A DNA stretch of 54,300 nt from Yaniella sp. GTDB lineage: Bacteria > Actinomycetota > Actinomycetes > Actinomycetales > Micrococcaceae. Under the pieces are notes generated by a model. It had not been told where the DNA came from, made no database searches, and saw nothing but the letters and a program-made list of their open reading frames with translations. Each line of letters starts with the position of its first letter. Within the stretch, counting starts at the first letter, position 1. This document shows, one piece after another, positions 1 to 8,023 of this stretch. The DNA is taken from contig NZ_JAKDKW010000006.1 in assembly GCF_030453185.1 (NCBI RefSeq), forward strand, positions 1 to 54,300. The letters are read 5' to 3'. A program made the translations under genes and the position numbers.

Positions 1-2
1 AC

Positions 3-42
3 AATGGCCGGATTCTTATCGCTTTAATGGCCGACTTCTTAT
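3..42. repeat. Two-copy direct repeat at the left edge, downstream of the FtsK-like gene
   Basis: A 17-base unit at 3-19 recurs at 26-42 with 15 of 17 bases identical (AATGGCCG, two variable bases, TTCTTAT), a 23-base period. The array may continue beyond the window. The nine bases ATGGCCGAC from the second copy occur inverted at 1995-2003, between the integrase and the FtsK-like gene. Actinomycete conjugative elements carry short repeats (clt) recognised by the TraB pump, and these repeats lie just 3' of such a gene. That role is inference. Confidence 0.45.
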
Positions 43-152
43 TGACAGAACACAGCCAGCCGAAGGTCACCGGCAGTATTCAACATCCCGGAGCCACCGG
101 TACCCGGCAGCTCCGCGTGTATACCAACGGGGTAGTCAACTTTGCAGGCACA

Positions 153-1889
153 TTATTTTCTGTCACCAGGGCCATGGCCAGCCGCACCCAGCAGGGCATC
201 ATGTTGTGCCTGTGCTCGTGATCCCGGTGCGGAGTTGAATACCGGTGCAGGTTCAGCCGCTGAGGCGACATCATTCGGAGTGGGGTCCATCGGGCTGGAT
301 AGGTCGATTTCCGCGTCTTCACCAAAAACGTCTTCGACCTGTGCTCGGGTTGGACGGATGCTGTCGTTTCGTGGCACGCCCAGGCGATCAAGCCACTGCC
401 CATATTCGGAGGCCGGTCGGAAATACCCCTTGAAGACGGCGGGGTTGGAGCCTTGCGGTTCGATGGCACCGACACCTCGGGCGGCAGCAGGGTCTTCGCG
501 CAGATAGTCAGGGACTAGTGGAACACCCTCGGGGTCTGAGAAAATCAGACGACGGTTGCCTTCGGTGGGGTTGGCACCCATGAGCACCTTGTGACCGAGG
601 TTGGAGCGGAGTTTGGTTTTCACACCGGTGTCGGTGGAACCGACCTGGGTGGATAGCAGCAGGAAGATGCCGGCAAAGCGCATTTCTGCTGCGATGTCGT
701 TGATTCCTTTTTCTAAGATGTCCTTGGCGAAGTTCACCGCTTCAGCTTCGGCTTTCATGTCTTGCTGGCGCTGTGGGGAGTCTTTGGTGGCTTTTGGCAC
801 CGGGTCGCGAGCAAAAAGCACCGTGACTTCATCGATGACTAGCAGCAGCGGGTCTACCTGCTGACCGGGTGGTAGCTCAGCCCAGCCCTGCACTCCGTTT
901 TTGGCAATGATCATGGACCGTTTGGCTTTTTCTTTTTCGATAATTTCGGTCACGGTGGCGGCTTCAAAGATGTTTTCACAGCCCCACCCGCCAGGGATAA
1001 CAAAGTCTTTACACCAGGCGAAGTCCACGGCTTTATCTGGGGTGTCAATGATGGCTAACTGTGCACCGCGTGCCAAGAATTGTGCGATGTAGGCGTTGAT
1101 GACCGTGGACTTACCAGATTGGGCGATACCACCGATTTGAACGTGCTGGCTTGCCGATAAGTCGATGTTTTGGATTTCATAGTCCTCACCGGGATCAGGC
1201 AATGCGATGCCGATAGGGATTTTGAAGTGCTCCTTATTGCTTGGATCAAACCGCACTGCTTTTTTGGGTAGCGGCGTGGAATACATCGGTTCAAAGCTCA
1301 TGAGCTCAGCCGGGATAATCGAGCCGGTACGTTTGCGGGTGTCAGTGGTGAAATACCAGCCGGGTTCACCGATGATGGATTCAGTAACTTCTTTGAGGGC
1401 CTTGTCGTTGGTGGATGGCCGGTAGGTGACGGGCAGGGTGAACTCGAAGCCTCCGTCGTCTTCCCGTTGAACGACTTGAATATCCCAGGGGTAGCATTTC
1501 AACGCGGTAGCCAATGCGTCCCTGGCTAGGATGACCTCTTGGCTGAGCTTTGACAAGGTAGCTTGCCGACGGTGTGGCTCAAATAGGGTCATCACATAGC
1601 CGGGGTAGGTGTCAGCCAGACTTATAGCCAGGCGCTTGCCGTCGCGGTCGGTCACATCCGATGGCAAGGGTACTTCAATGGCTTTATTGCCCATGTGCGA
1701 GACGATTGCGTCCCGGTTTTCGCGCCGAAAAAAGGCTTTGCCAGTAGTGGCCTCATACCGGTCGAGTTCAAAGCCCTTGCCATACTCTTCATCAAGTTTG
1801 GCGATGACTTTTTTGACGTGCTGAGGTTTCTCCAGATCAAATTTGTGGCCGACGTTGACGGTGATCCGGTCGATACCTACTGCGGACAT
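153..1889 (-). CDS. FtsK/SpoIIIE-type DNA translocase of the integrated element
   Basis: This is a P-loop DNA pump of the FtsK/HerA family, probably the protein that moves double-stranded element DNA between mycelia or cells, as TraB/TraSA does in actinomycetes. Walker A (GIAQSGKST) lies near residues 255-264 and Walker B (LLLVIDEV) near 350, followed by an alanine/glutamate-rich helical stretch and a sensor-like LLLSTQVGS segment. The N-terminal ~230 residues have no clear membrane segment, unlike cell-division FtsK, which supports a plasmid/element protein. Residues after ~500 are a Pro/Ala-rich tail. ATG at 1889 is preferred over the upstream GTG at 1895 because an AGAGGTGAG Shine-Dalgarno lies directly before it; this gives 578 residues. 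A hairpin (1913-1929) sits in the leader. Confidence 0.75.
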   Translation of the reverse strand: MSAVGIDRITVNVGHKFDLEKPQHVKKVIAKLDEEYGKGFELDRYEATTGKAFFRRENRDAIVSHMGNKAIEVPLPSDVTDRDGKRLAISLADTYPGYVMTLFEPHRRQATLSKLSQEVILARDALATALKCYPWDIQVVQREDDGGFEFTLPVTYRPSTNDKALKEVTESIIGEPGWYFTTDTRKRTGSIIPAELMSFEPMYSTPLPKKAVRFDPSNKEHFKIPIGIALPDPGEDYEIQNIDLSASQHVQIGGIAQSGKSTVINAYIAQFLARGAQLAIIDTPDKAVDFAWCKDFVIPGGWGCENIFEAATVTEIIEKEKAKRSMIIAKNGVQGWAELPPGQQVDPLLLVIDEVTVLFARDPVPKATKDSPQRQQDMKAEAEAVNFAKDILEKGINDIAAEMRFAGIFLLLSTQVGSTDTGVKTKLRSNLGHKVLMGANPTEGNRRLIFSDPEGVPLVPDYLREDPAAARGVGAIEPQGSNPAVFKGYFRPASEYGQWLDRLGVPRNDSIRPTRAQVEDVFGEDAEIDLSSPMDPTPNDVASAAEPAPVFNSAPGSRAQAQHDALLGAAGHGPGDRK

Positions 1890-2030
1890 GCTCACCTCTG
1901 ATGTGTACTGCGTCGGGGGCGATCCCCGATCAATGCGGTTCAGAGGTTAAACATTCGGGCGTTTTAGTTCTCAGTCTTCCCGTACCGAAGAAACGTCGGC
2001 CATCGAACTGGTGCACTTAGTGCTGTGGCA

Positions 2031-3254
2031 TCAACCAGACTTGCGTTCATCACCTCGTGTGCTTTTGCCCAGGCGTTCTAATGAGGCAGCAAAGTCGATG
2101 ACTTTCCCATCGTCTTGATCCCAGTAGTGACGCCGTGTGACATCCGGGGTGGAGTGCCCACCTTGGGCTGAGGCGGCTTCGATGCCGTGCAGATCGGCGA
2201 TTTCTGTCAGCACGGTCTTGCGCGAGATGTGGAATCCCAGACGTTCAGGGGCATCAAGTCCTAGCTCTTCGCGTGCCAGGGCAAAAGCTCGTTCAGCAGT
2301 GCCATACAAGCTTCTGACATGGTAAGGGTTGCCTTTGCCATTGCGAAAGACTAACCCTGTGGTGTCGCCATCTTGCTGGCGTCGAGACAGAATGTCGATC
2401 CCAAATTGTGGCAGTGTCAGTTTCTTGGTCTTATTACCTTTGGGCAACCCCAGTTCATTGGTTTTCTTTCCTCGGGTCAATACGGCATCTTCGATGTAGA
2501 CCACTGCTGGTTCGCCAGGTGCTTGGGGCAGGGCTATGTTGTGCCAGTGCAAACCAAGTATTTCTGAGATACGACAGCCTGTGGCCAACGTCATATCGTA
2601 AATATCCAAGATATTCTGATTGGCATTGGGCACATGATCCATCCAGTAGCGAAGTGATTGCCGGATGACGTCGATCTGCTCATCATCCCAGGCTTCGGGT
2701 TGTGGGGCGCGGTAGCCAATTTGCGGGATACTGTGGGCAATGTTGTGACGGATATACCCCTCTTGGATGGCGAAGTCATAAAACTTGACCAAAAGGCTTC
2801 GACACTCGTGTGCGGTGCCCAACAGACTGCCATCAGGTTTGACGATGCTTTGCAACGCACGATGAAGAGAGCCAGCGGTGGTCTCTTCAAATGTCATCTC
2901 CCCGATCCGTTCACTGAGGTGATTGTTATACCTGCTTTCAGTATTGAACACAGTTCTCGGCAATGGCCTATTTTTAGATCTGTCGTTTTTCATATTCTCG
3001 AAGTATTCAGCGGCCACCCTGTCAAAAGTCTTGACCGTGGATGCTTCTTCTCGGGTCACGATCTTGACGGATAGTGCGTGCCACTTATTCTTCAGCGCGT
3101 TAGTTGCAGCACCCTTGGTTGCAGCCCGAGCAGTCAGTGTGCGTCGCTTACCCCAAGAGTCCCGATACAGACACGACGCTAACCATTTCTTGTCTTCAAT
3201 TTTGCGGGTGGTGATTTCTCCGCGTTCACCAATTCGTAACCTTTGTCTGGCCAT
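2031..3254 (-). CDS. Tyrosine recombinase (integrase) of the element
   Basis: Site-specific recombinase that would integrate and excise the element. The C-terminal catalytic domain shows the family residues: Arg in TGCRISEIL, the HxxR box as HISRK, a second His in GGHSTPDVTRR, and the nucleophilic Tyr in RRHYWD. The N-terminal half contains an AP2-like DNA-binding region (KKWLASCLYRDSWGKRR) and a SAM-like core-binding domain around FDRVAAEYFENM. About 407 residues is normal for actinomycete element integrases. ATG at 3254 is chosen because GAGGAG and GGGGAA precede it; a TTG at 3272 is also in frame. It is the outermost gene, next to the repeat-rich attachment region. No excisionase gene is visible beside it. 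Confidence 0.88.
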   Translation of the reverse strand: MARQRLRIGERGEITTRKIEDKKWLASCLYRDSWGKRRTLTARAATKGAATNALKNKWHALSVKIVTREEASTVKTFDRVAAEYFENMKNDRSKNRPLPRTVFNTESRYNNHLSERIGEMTFEETTAGSLHRALQSIVKPDGSLLGTAHECRSLLVKFYDFAIQEGYIRHNIAHSIPQIGYRAPQPEAWDDEQIDVIRQSLRYWMDHVPNANQNILDIYDMTLATGCRISEILGLHWHNIALPQAPGEPAVVYIEDAVLTRGKKTNELGLPKGNKTKKLTLPQFGIDILSRRQQDGDTTGLVFRNGKGNPYHVRSLYGTAERAFALAREELGLDAPERLGFHISRKTVLTEIADLHGIEAASAQGGHSTPDVTRRHYWDQDDGKVIDFAASLERLGKSTRGDERKSG

Positions 3255-3343
3255 TTCCCCTGAACTCCTCAAATAGTCGAATAGCTGTGTCCGATGGAAG
3301 AGTGTCCGGGGGATTTGTAGGGTTCAAATAAAAATGCAGTTTC

Positions 3344-3429
3344 AAAAGTGCTCGTACGGTCAACGTTCACTTTTCAGAGTCGAATTTGCAGCACTACCTC
3401 ATGCCGATTTTCTGTGCTGAAAAGTGCTC
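3344..3429. repeat. Direct and inverted decamers upstream of the integrase
   Basis: AAAAGTGCTC occurs at 3344-3353 and 3420-3429 in the same orientation. CACTTTTCAG at 3368-3377 is the exact reverse complement of 3417-3426. Repeated decamers within 170 bases of an integrase start are typical of integrase arm-binding sites or of an autoregulatory operator. Which of these applies cannot be told from sequence. Confidence 0.4.
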
Positions 3430-3439
3430 TGAAAACACA

Positions 3440-3479
3440 AGATCGGCCTGTCCATACTTCCGCATGAACAAGCCGATCT
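3440..3479 (-). terminator. Hairpin, probable end of the paf operon transcript
   Basis: AGATCGGCCTGT at 3440-3451 pairs with ACAAGCCGATCT at 3468-3479 (11 of 12 pairs, 16-base loop). Read on the minus strand it is followed by a T-rich TGTGTTTTC, and it lies 150 bases after the FKBP stop, as expected for a terminator. It could instead be part of the integrase site. Confidence 0.45.
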
Positions 3480-3565
3480 GAGGGTGTTCTTGCCCGTTTT
3501 CAGGGCGGTAAAAGCAGCCGTTTTTAGGCCGTAAACATCACTGTTTTGCGACCCAGAAACCCCCA

Positions 3566-3594
3566 ATGTCATATTTCCGTTTGCCAAATGACAT
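3566..3594. repeat. Inverted repeat ATGTCAT / ATGACAT
   Basis: Seven-base arms at 3566-3572 and 3588-3594 flank a 15-base spacer, 36 bases from the FKBP stop codon. Short imperfect arms around a spacer of this kind fit a tyrosine-recombinase core site, but the match is short and could be chance. Confidence 0.3.
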
Positions 3595-3629
3595 GTGGTC
3601 TCCTTGGAACGGATAGTTGGGTTTTGGAT

Positions 3630-4610
3630 TTATTCAGTTGCTTCGGGATTTTCTGCCGGCATCGGGTCTGCAGAATGCAGGATGTCGACGACAAAGACTA
3701 GAGTTTCATCTGCCAGTTCGTGGCCTTCAGATTCACCGTACGCCAGGTCTGGTGGGATCGACATGACGACCTGGGAACCGACCTTTTGGCCCTCGAGTCC
3801 CTCTTGCCAACCGGAGATGAGCTGTTGTAGTTCAAATTGTGCAGGCGCGCCAGTGTTGTCTTCGCCCCAAGACGAGTCGAATTCTTCGCCGTCGGACCAG
3901 GAAATACCACGGTAATGGATGGTCACATAAGACTCGGCTTGTACCTCTGCGCCGTCACCCTGTTTCAGCACGTCTACCGTCAGGTCTTCGGGCGGGGTGC
4001 CTTCGGGAGTCTCGATGCTTGGTGCCTGGGTGTCTTCATCAAGGCTTACTGACGGCAGTGACTCATCCAGCTCGGCAGCGTCGACTTCTTCGCCGGTGGC
4101 ATGGGTCTGCACAACATCTTCAAGAGAAATAATGTTCAGGTAGGCCGGGGTACCTTCACCCAGCGTATTTGCCGGCAAGTAGAACGCAATATCAGAGCCG
4201 ATTGGCGCACCGGTCATGGCTTCGTGTGCCTGAGGATTTGTTGAAGCAAATTCCTCGTTGAGTTGCAGAGTTGATCCACCCAGATCAAAGTCGTGACTGA
4301 GTACTTGTTGACTGTCAACATCCACGTTGGCGGTCAAGATTTGCATCAAGTCGCCTTCTTCAACGGGTTCGCCGTCCCCTTCATTCATAACCCACGCTGC
4401 AGGCTGGTCGAGTTCTAGCTCGCCGTCAATTTCAACCTCTTCGGTTTCTCCGGAGATGTCGTAGGAAATTTCGACATCGGGATCTTCGACCTGCTCCGTG
4501 GTCTCCTGGTTTTCCTCGTCATCAGATCCGCAGGCGGTCAAGGCCAGTGCTGCGGTGAGGACAATCCCCGCTGTGGTTGCGAGTTTGGAGCGGCTGTATT
4601 TCGTTGACAT
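3630..4610 (-). CDS. FKBP-type peptidyl-prolyl isomerase lipoprotein
   Basis: A secreted, membrane-anchored prolyl isomerase. Starting at ATG 4610, behind AAGGA, gives a signal peptide with basic start (MSTKYSRSK), hydrophobic core and the lipobox LTAC, so the mature protein begins at Cys with the acidic linker GSDDEENQE. The C-terminal ~110 residues are an FKBP domain (VTIHYRGISWSDGEEFDSS, LISGWQEGLEGQKVGS, PPDLAYGE). The middle ~150 residues resemble a degenerate second FKBP-like or unknown domain. The gene lies 57 bases after pafA on the same strand; an FKBP gene next to pafA is a common actinobacterial arrangement. The longer in-frame start upstream would bury the signal peptide and is rejected. 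Confidence 0.88.
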   Translation of the reverse strand: MSTKYSRSKLATTAGIVLTAALALTACGSDDEENQETTEQVEDPDVEISYDISGETEEVEIDGELELDQPAAWVMNEGDGEPVEEGDLMQILTANVDVDSQQVLSHDFDLGGSTLQLNEEFASTNPQAHEAMTGAPIGSDIAFYLPANTLGEGTPAYLNIISLEDVVQTHATGEEVDAAELDESLPSVSLDEDTQAPSIETPEGTPPEDLTVDVLKQGDGAEVQAESYVTIHYRGISWSDGEEFDSSWGEDNTGAPAQFELQQLISGWQEGLEGQKVGSQVVMSIPPDLAYGESEGHELADETLVFVVDILHSADPMPAENPEATE

Positions 4611-4667
4611 GTGGTTCCTTGTGGTTGGTTGTTGAGCCGTCCATAAGTTTAGCGGGATCAACAACGG

Positions 4668-6080
4668 TTAGAGGTCAGCTGAAGCGACTTTAGCAAACAG
4701 CTCATCGACGATTGAAATGTCGGTTTCGAATGCATCTCGAACATAGAGGGTCTGCATTGGGTGATGGTTGAGTTTCATATGCGTCCAGTCCATGGAGTAG
4801 TCCATGCCTAGCGCTCGTGCGCTGTGGATAAAACGGTGTCGCAACAGGGCCCGTGTCGTAGCCGGCGGGTTCTCGCGTGCTGCTTCAACCTTTGCGTCAG
4901 TTAGGACACGTGCAGCTGCTCCCCTGGCTTCTAATAGATTGAAGAGGCCGCGCTGCGGATCGATGTCATGGTACGACATATCCAGTTGGACCAGGCGCGC
5001 TGCTTCCCAATTCAGGTTGTTCTTCTGAGCATATGCGTTGAAGAATTTATATTTGATGGCCCAATCGATTTCTGTGTCGATTGCTGAATAGTTTTGGCTT
5101 CGAATCCCCTCGAGGGTACGTTCCCAGAGGCTCATAATCTGACCAATGTGCCCGTGGTGTTCCCCATTTTTTTCTAGGAAATCCTGTGCCATGGTCAGGT
5201 AATATTCTTGAATTTCTAGGGCGGTCATTGTGCGGCCGCCAACCAGTTCGAGCGGTGTGTTGCCAGTGAGATCGTGTGAGACACTGCGAATGGCTCGAAC
5301 GGGGTGAGCCAGTTGCAGGTTCGAGAGCGGTTTGCCGGCTTCGATGATTCGCAACAAAAGATCGGTGGCACCAAAACGTAGCAGTTGCGTGGTTTCTGAC
5401 ATGTTGGAATCGCCGACGATGACGTGCAGGCGTCGAAATTTTGAAGAGTCAGCGTGGGGTTCGTCCCGGGTATTGATCATGGGACGGGCTCGTGTGGAAG
5501 ACGACGAAATGGCTTCGTACATGTAATCGGCCCGCTGTGAGAACGCAAAATGTGGTTCACTCCGGGTCGGGAACTGATCGACCAGCGGAAGGGCGCTTGG
5601 GTCTTGGATCACCACACCACTACCGCTGATAAGCTGGCGGGTCACCATGAATGGTAATAGCGCTTCGGCCAGACGGCGGTACTGAGTGGTCCGCTCAATC
5701 ATGTAGTTTTCGTGACTGCCATATGAGTTGCCCAACGAATCGGCATTGTTGCGGTACAGGAACACCTGCCCGTCGAAGCCGTCGTTGGCCATGGCTTGCT
5801 GAGCTTGGGCCACTAACCGGTGCATGATGGCATCACCGGCAGCGTCACTGGCGATCAGTTCGTCCAGCAGGGTGGTTTCAGCGGTTGCATATTCCGGGTG
5901 AGAACCAACATCTAAATAGAGGCGAGAGCCATTGGAGATGAACACGTTTGATGAGTTGCCCCAGTCCACTACCGGTTTGAACATGTAGCGTGCTACTTCG
6001 TCCGGGGCCAAGGGGCGTTTGTTGGGGTGCACGGTGTGTACACCGTATTCGGTTTCCAGCCCCATGATACGGGTATCCAA
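4668..6080 (-). CDS. pafA: Pup--protein ligase PafA
   Basis: Ligates the C-terminal glutamate of Pup to lysines of target proteins with ATP. It belongs to the carboxylate-amine ligase family related to glutamine synthetase. The N-terminal GLETEYGVH carries the metal-binding Glu9, and SRLYLDVGSHPEYATAE carries the catalytic-base Asp at residue 57. YRNNADSLGNSYGSHENYM and the SREPHF-type nucleotide region follow, and the length of 470 residues is normal. The start is a TTG behind AGGAG. It begins 29 bases after pup, leaving no room for prcB and prcA, which usually sit between the two. Confidence 0.96.
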   Translation of the reverse strand: MDTRIMGLETEYGVHTVHPNKRPLAPDEVARYMFKPVVDWGNSSNVFISNGSRLYLDVGSHPEYATAETTLLDELIASDAAGDAIMHRLVAQAQQAMANDGFDGQVFLYRNNADSLGNSYGSHENYMIERTTQYRRLAEALLPFMVTRQLISGSGVVIQDPSALPLVDQFPTRSEPHFAFSQRADYMYEAISSSSTRARPMINTRDEPHADSSKFRRLHVIVGDSNMSETTQLLRFGATDLLLRIIEAGKPLSNLQLAHPVRAIRSVSHDLTGNTPLELVGGRTMTALEIQEYYLTMAQDFLEKNGEHHGHIGQIMSLWERTLEGIRSQNYSAIDTEIDWAIKYKFFNAYAQKNNLNWEAARLVQLDMSYHDIDPQRGLFNLLEARGAAARVLTDAKVEAARENPPATTRALLRHRFIHSARALGMDYSMDWTHMKLNHHPMQTLYVRDAFETDISIVDELFAKVASADL

Positions 6081-6109
6081 GTCCAGCTCCTAGAATATTC
6101 GGGGTTTAG

Positions 6110-6316
6110 TTACTGGCCGCCTTTTTGTACAAAGCCCTGGACAAATTCTTCAGCGTTGACTTCGAGCACGTCATCAATTTCGTCTAACAGCGAGTCCAAA
6201 TCAGAAGTCTGAGCACTTGCGGATCCCGGCGAAGGCGTGCCCTCGGGTAATGGGTCAGGAATATGCTGGTCTTCATCGCGTTGTTGGTGTGATGGGCGTT
6301 GTTGTCCTTGTGCCAA
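6110..6316 (-). CDS. pup: Prokaryotic ubiquitin-like protein Pup
   Basis: The small disordered protein tag of the pupylation pathway, 68 residues. The N-terminal half is Gln/His/Pro-rich and disordered. Residues ~38-60 (DLDSLLDEIDDVLEVNAEEFV) are the Mpa-binding coiled-coil helix, and the chain ends in GGQ. The final Gln means it must be deamidated by Dop to GGE before PafA can use it. The start is TTG behind AAGGAG, eight bases away. It is flanked by dop (21 bases upstream) and pafA (29 bases downstream). Confidence 0.97.
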   Translation of the reverse strand: MAQGQQRPSHQQRDEDQHIPDPLPEGTPSPGSASAQTSDLDSLLDEIDDVLEVNAEEFVQGFVQKGGQ

Positions 6317-6337
6317 AGTGAGCTCCTTAATGCCGGG

Positions 6338-8023
6338 TTAGTTGCGCCCTGTGACTCGATACGGTTGCAGCTGTTTTAAGAGTTGCGCTAGTTCTGCGTG
6401 GTTTGCTGGTGTATCGTCTAGCGTCAATTGTGGCTTGCCTGCCGCTAACATGCCGTTAATATGGTCCGCTGTTGCCGCAAGAGGTTCCAATAAATGGAAA
6501 CGTTGCAGCGGACCTTGACGGAAAGGACGCACCAGTACTGACTCCCAGGATACTCCCGCCAAGTGTGCACCGAAACGATCAATGAGGCGCCCGCGAGTCC
6601 AGGCTCTGGTCGTCGTTGGCGGCATGGACATCGCCTGGTGGATTTGCTCGCCACTGACGACGGTACGCATCGCTCCGCGTGACAAGAGCGTGTAGTACAA
6701 GCCTTTATCTTCACGTAGATCGGCCCACTGCAGATCAAGCATGGCTAACTTGGCGTCCGACCAATCCAATTTGTGCCGCTTGCGCATCCCGCTGAGTAGT
6801 TGATATTTTGCAATCCAATCAAGACGGTCAGCTAACTTAGCCGGATCCTGTTCGAGAAGATCTAGGACTTCAGCCCAGGCATCGACGACGTCGACAGTCT
6901 GTCTATCGTCAATGCCGTAGCGGTGGAGATAGTCTTGGGCGGCTTGTTGATATATGCGTTGGATTTCGATGGGGGTCATCCATCCGCGACCATTGACCAA
7001 TACCTGGGTTTGCAGGGATGGGTCGTGTGAGATATCTTTGAGCGCCTGAACCGGTTCGGCCAATTCCACCATCGGCAATTCACCCAGTTCGATCAACGAC
7101 AAGACCAGCGATGTCATTCCAACTCGCAACCAGGTGGAGTACTGAGACAGGTTAGCGTCGCCGATAATCACGTGCAGTCGGCGGTACGACTCAGGAGTAG
7201 CGTGTGGCTCGTCACGGGTGTTGATAATGGGACGTCGGATCGTGGTTTCTAAACCGACTTCTTCTTCAAAGAAATCTGCCCGCTGGGATATTTGGAATCC
7301 TGCGTGTTCGTTGAGGCTCCCGATCCCTACTCGGCCAGCGCCGGTGATAATCTGCCGGGTAGCGAAAAATCCAATGAGATGGTCTGATAGTTCGTCGAAA
7401 TCCAAATCGCGAGCTACCAGGTAGTTCTCGTGTGCCCCGTAGGAAACCGATTTAGAATCCGTATTATTTTTATACAAGATTAGCTCAGCAGCGCCGTTAG
7501 CATCCGCTATATGGTTGGCGGCTTGTTGAGCGATTCGGTCCCCCGCCTGGTCCCAGATCACGGCGTCGATTGGATTGGTGGTCTCAGGAGAGGAATATTC
7601 GGGGTGTGCGTGGTCGACATAAAAGCGTGCACCATTTGGCAGGATCAGGTTTACCAGCAGGTGGATTTCCTGACCGTCCTCGTTGGCTAATACTTGATCC
7701 GTGAGTTGTGAAGGATGCGCAATCGAACGGGGCATTTGCCAGCCTCGAGCGTCAGAGAGCGGCGACTCTTCGTTATAGTCCCATTCGGTACTGGCCACGT
7801 TCGTTCCTTCAGCCGCGAGTTTGTGACCATACGCATTGATGAGCTCGAGCGACATCACCGAGTGGGATGCCTGCGGATGTGCAGGTGCGTGGATGCCAAA
7901 TTCGGTTTCGAGTCCGACGACTCGGTGCACTCCGTAGCCGACCGTGGCACGGTCTGCCGGAAATTTCTTGGCTAAAGCTGTAGGAATCAACGACACGTGT
8001 GTCATCGAAGAATCACTGTCCAT
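6338..8023 (-). CDS. dop: Deamidase/depupylase of Pup, Dop
   Basis: Deamidates the C-terminal Gln of Pup and removes Pup from substrates; ATP acts as a cofactor. It is homologous to PafA: VVGLETEFGIHAPAH holds the metal-binding Glu, NGARFYVDHAHPEYSSPE the catalytic Asp, and YKNNTDSKSVSYGAHENYL and INTRDEPHA follow. The insertion after the first motif (HPQASHSVMSLEL...) is the Dop loop that distinguishes it from PafA. The start is uncertain: ATG 8023 (overlapping the mpa stop by 11 bases), ATG 8005 and TTG 8044 are all possible and none has a strong Shine-Dalgarno, suggesting translational coupling to mpa. About 561 residues is somewhat longer than the usual ~500. Confidence 0.93.
   Translation of the reverse strand: MDSDSSMTHVSLIPTALAKKFPADRATVGYGVHRVVGLETEFGIHAPAHPQASHSVMSLELINAYGHKLAAEGTNVASTEWDYNEESPLSDARGWQMPRSIAHPSQLTDQVLANEDGQEIHLLVNLILPNGARFYVDHAHPEYSSPETTNPIDAVIWDQAGDRIAQQAANHIADANGAAELILYKNNTDSKSVSYGAHENYLVARDLDFDELSDHLIGFFATRQIITGAGRVGIGSLNEHAGFQISQRADFFEEEVGLETTIRRPIINTRDEPHATPESYRRLHVIIGDANLSQYSTWLRVGMTSLVLSLIELGELPMVELAEPVQALKDISHDPSLQTQVLVNGRGWMTPIEIQRIYQQAAQDYLHRYGIDDRQTVDVVDAWAEVLDLLEQDPAKLADRLDWIAKYQLLSGMRKRHKLDWSDAKLAMLDLQWADLREDKGLYYTLLSRGAMRTVVSGEQIHQAMSMPPTTTRAWTRGRLIDRFGAHLAGVSWESVLVRPFRQGPLQRFHLLEPLAATADHINGMLAAGKPQLTLDDTPANHAELAQLLKQLQPYRVTGRN

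Larger units (their letters stand above)
1..3629. mobile_element. Right end of an integrated conjugative-type element (partial)
   Basis: Two minus-strand genes typical of actinomycete integrative elements stand together here: an FtsK/SpoIIIE-type DNA pump and, nearest the chromosome, a tyrosine integrase. Only 141 bases separate them, so no excisionase or replication gene lies between. The chromosomal side starts with the 3' end of the FKBP gene at 3630, so one attachment junction must lie between about 3255 and 3630. The other end is to the left of the window, so size, cargo and the second attachment site are unknown. No phage structural gene is seen. Element type is inferred from gene content only. 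Confidence 0.65.
3255..3629. other. Gene-free junction between integrase and chromosome; candidate attachment region
   Basis: This 375-base stretch has no convincing gene but is dense in repeats: a 10-base direct repeat AAAAGTGCTC (3344-3353, 3420-3429), its partial inversion CACTTTTCAG/CTGAAAAGTG (3368-3377, 3417-3426), a 12-base hairpin (3440-3479), two similar GTTTTC/TAGG-CGTAAA tracts around 3499-3537, and an ATGTCAT/ATGACAT inverted repeat (3566-3594). Integrase arm-type and core sites look like this. The crossover itself cannot be placed without the other junction or an empty site. The region also has to hold the integrase promoter and the end of the paf operon transcript. Confidence 0.5.

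Noticed and set aside
3-42. CRISPR array
   Set aside because: Only two imperfect 17-base copies with a 6-base spacer; no further units or cas genes in the window.
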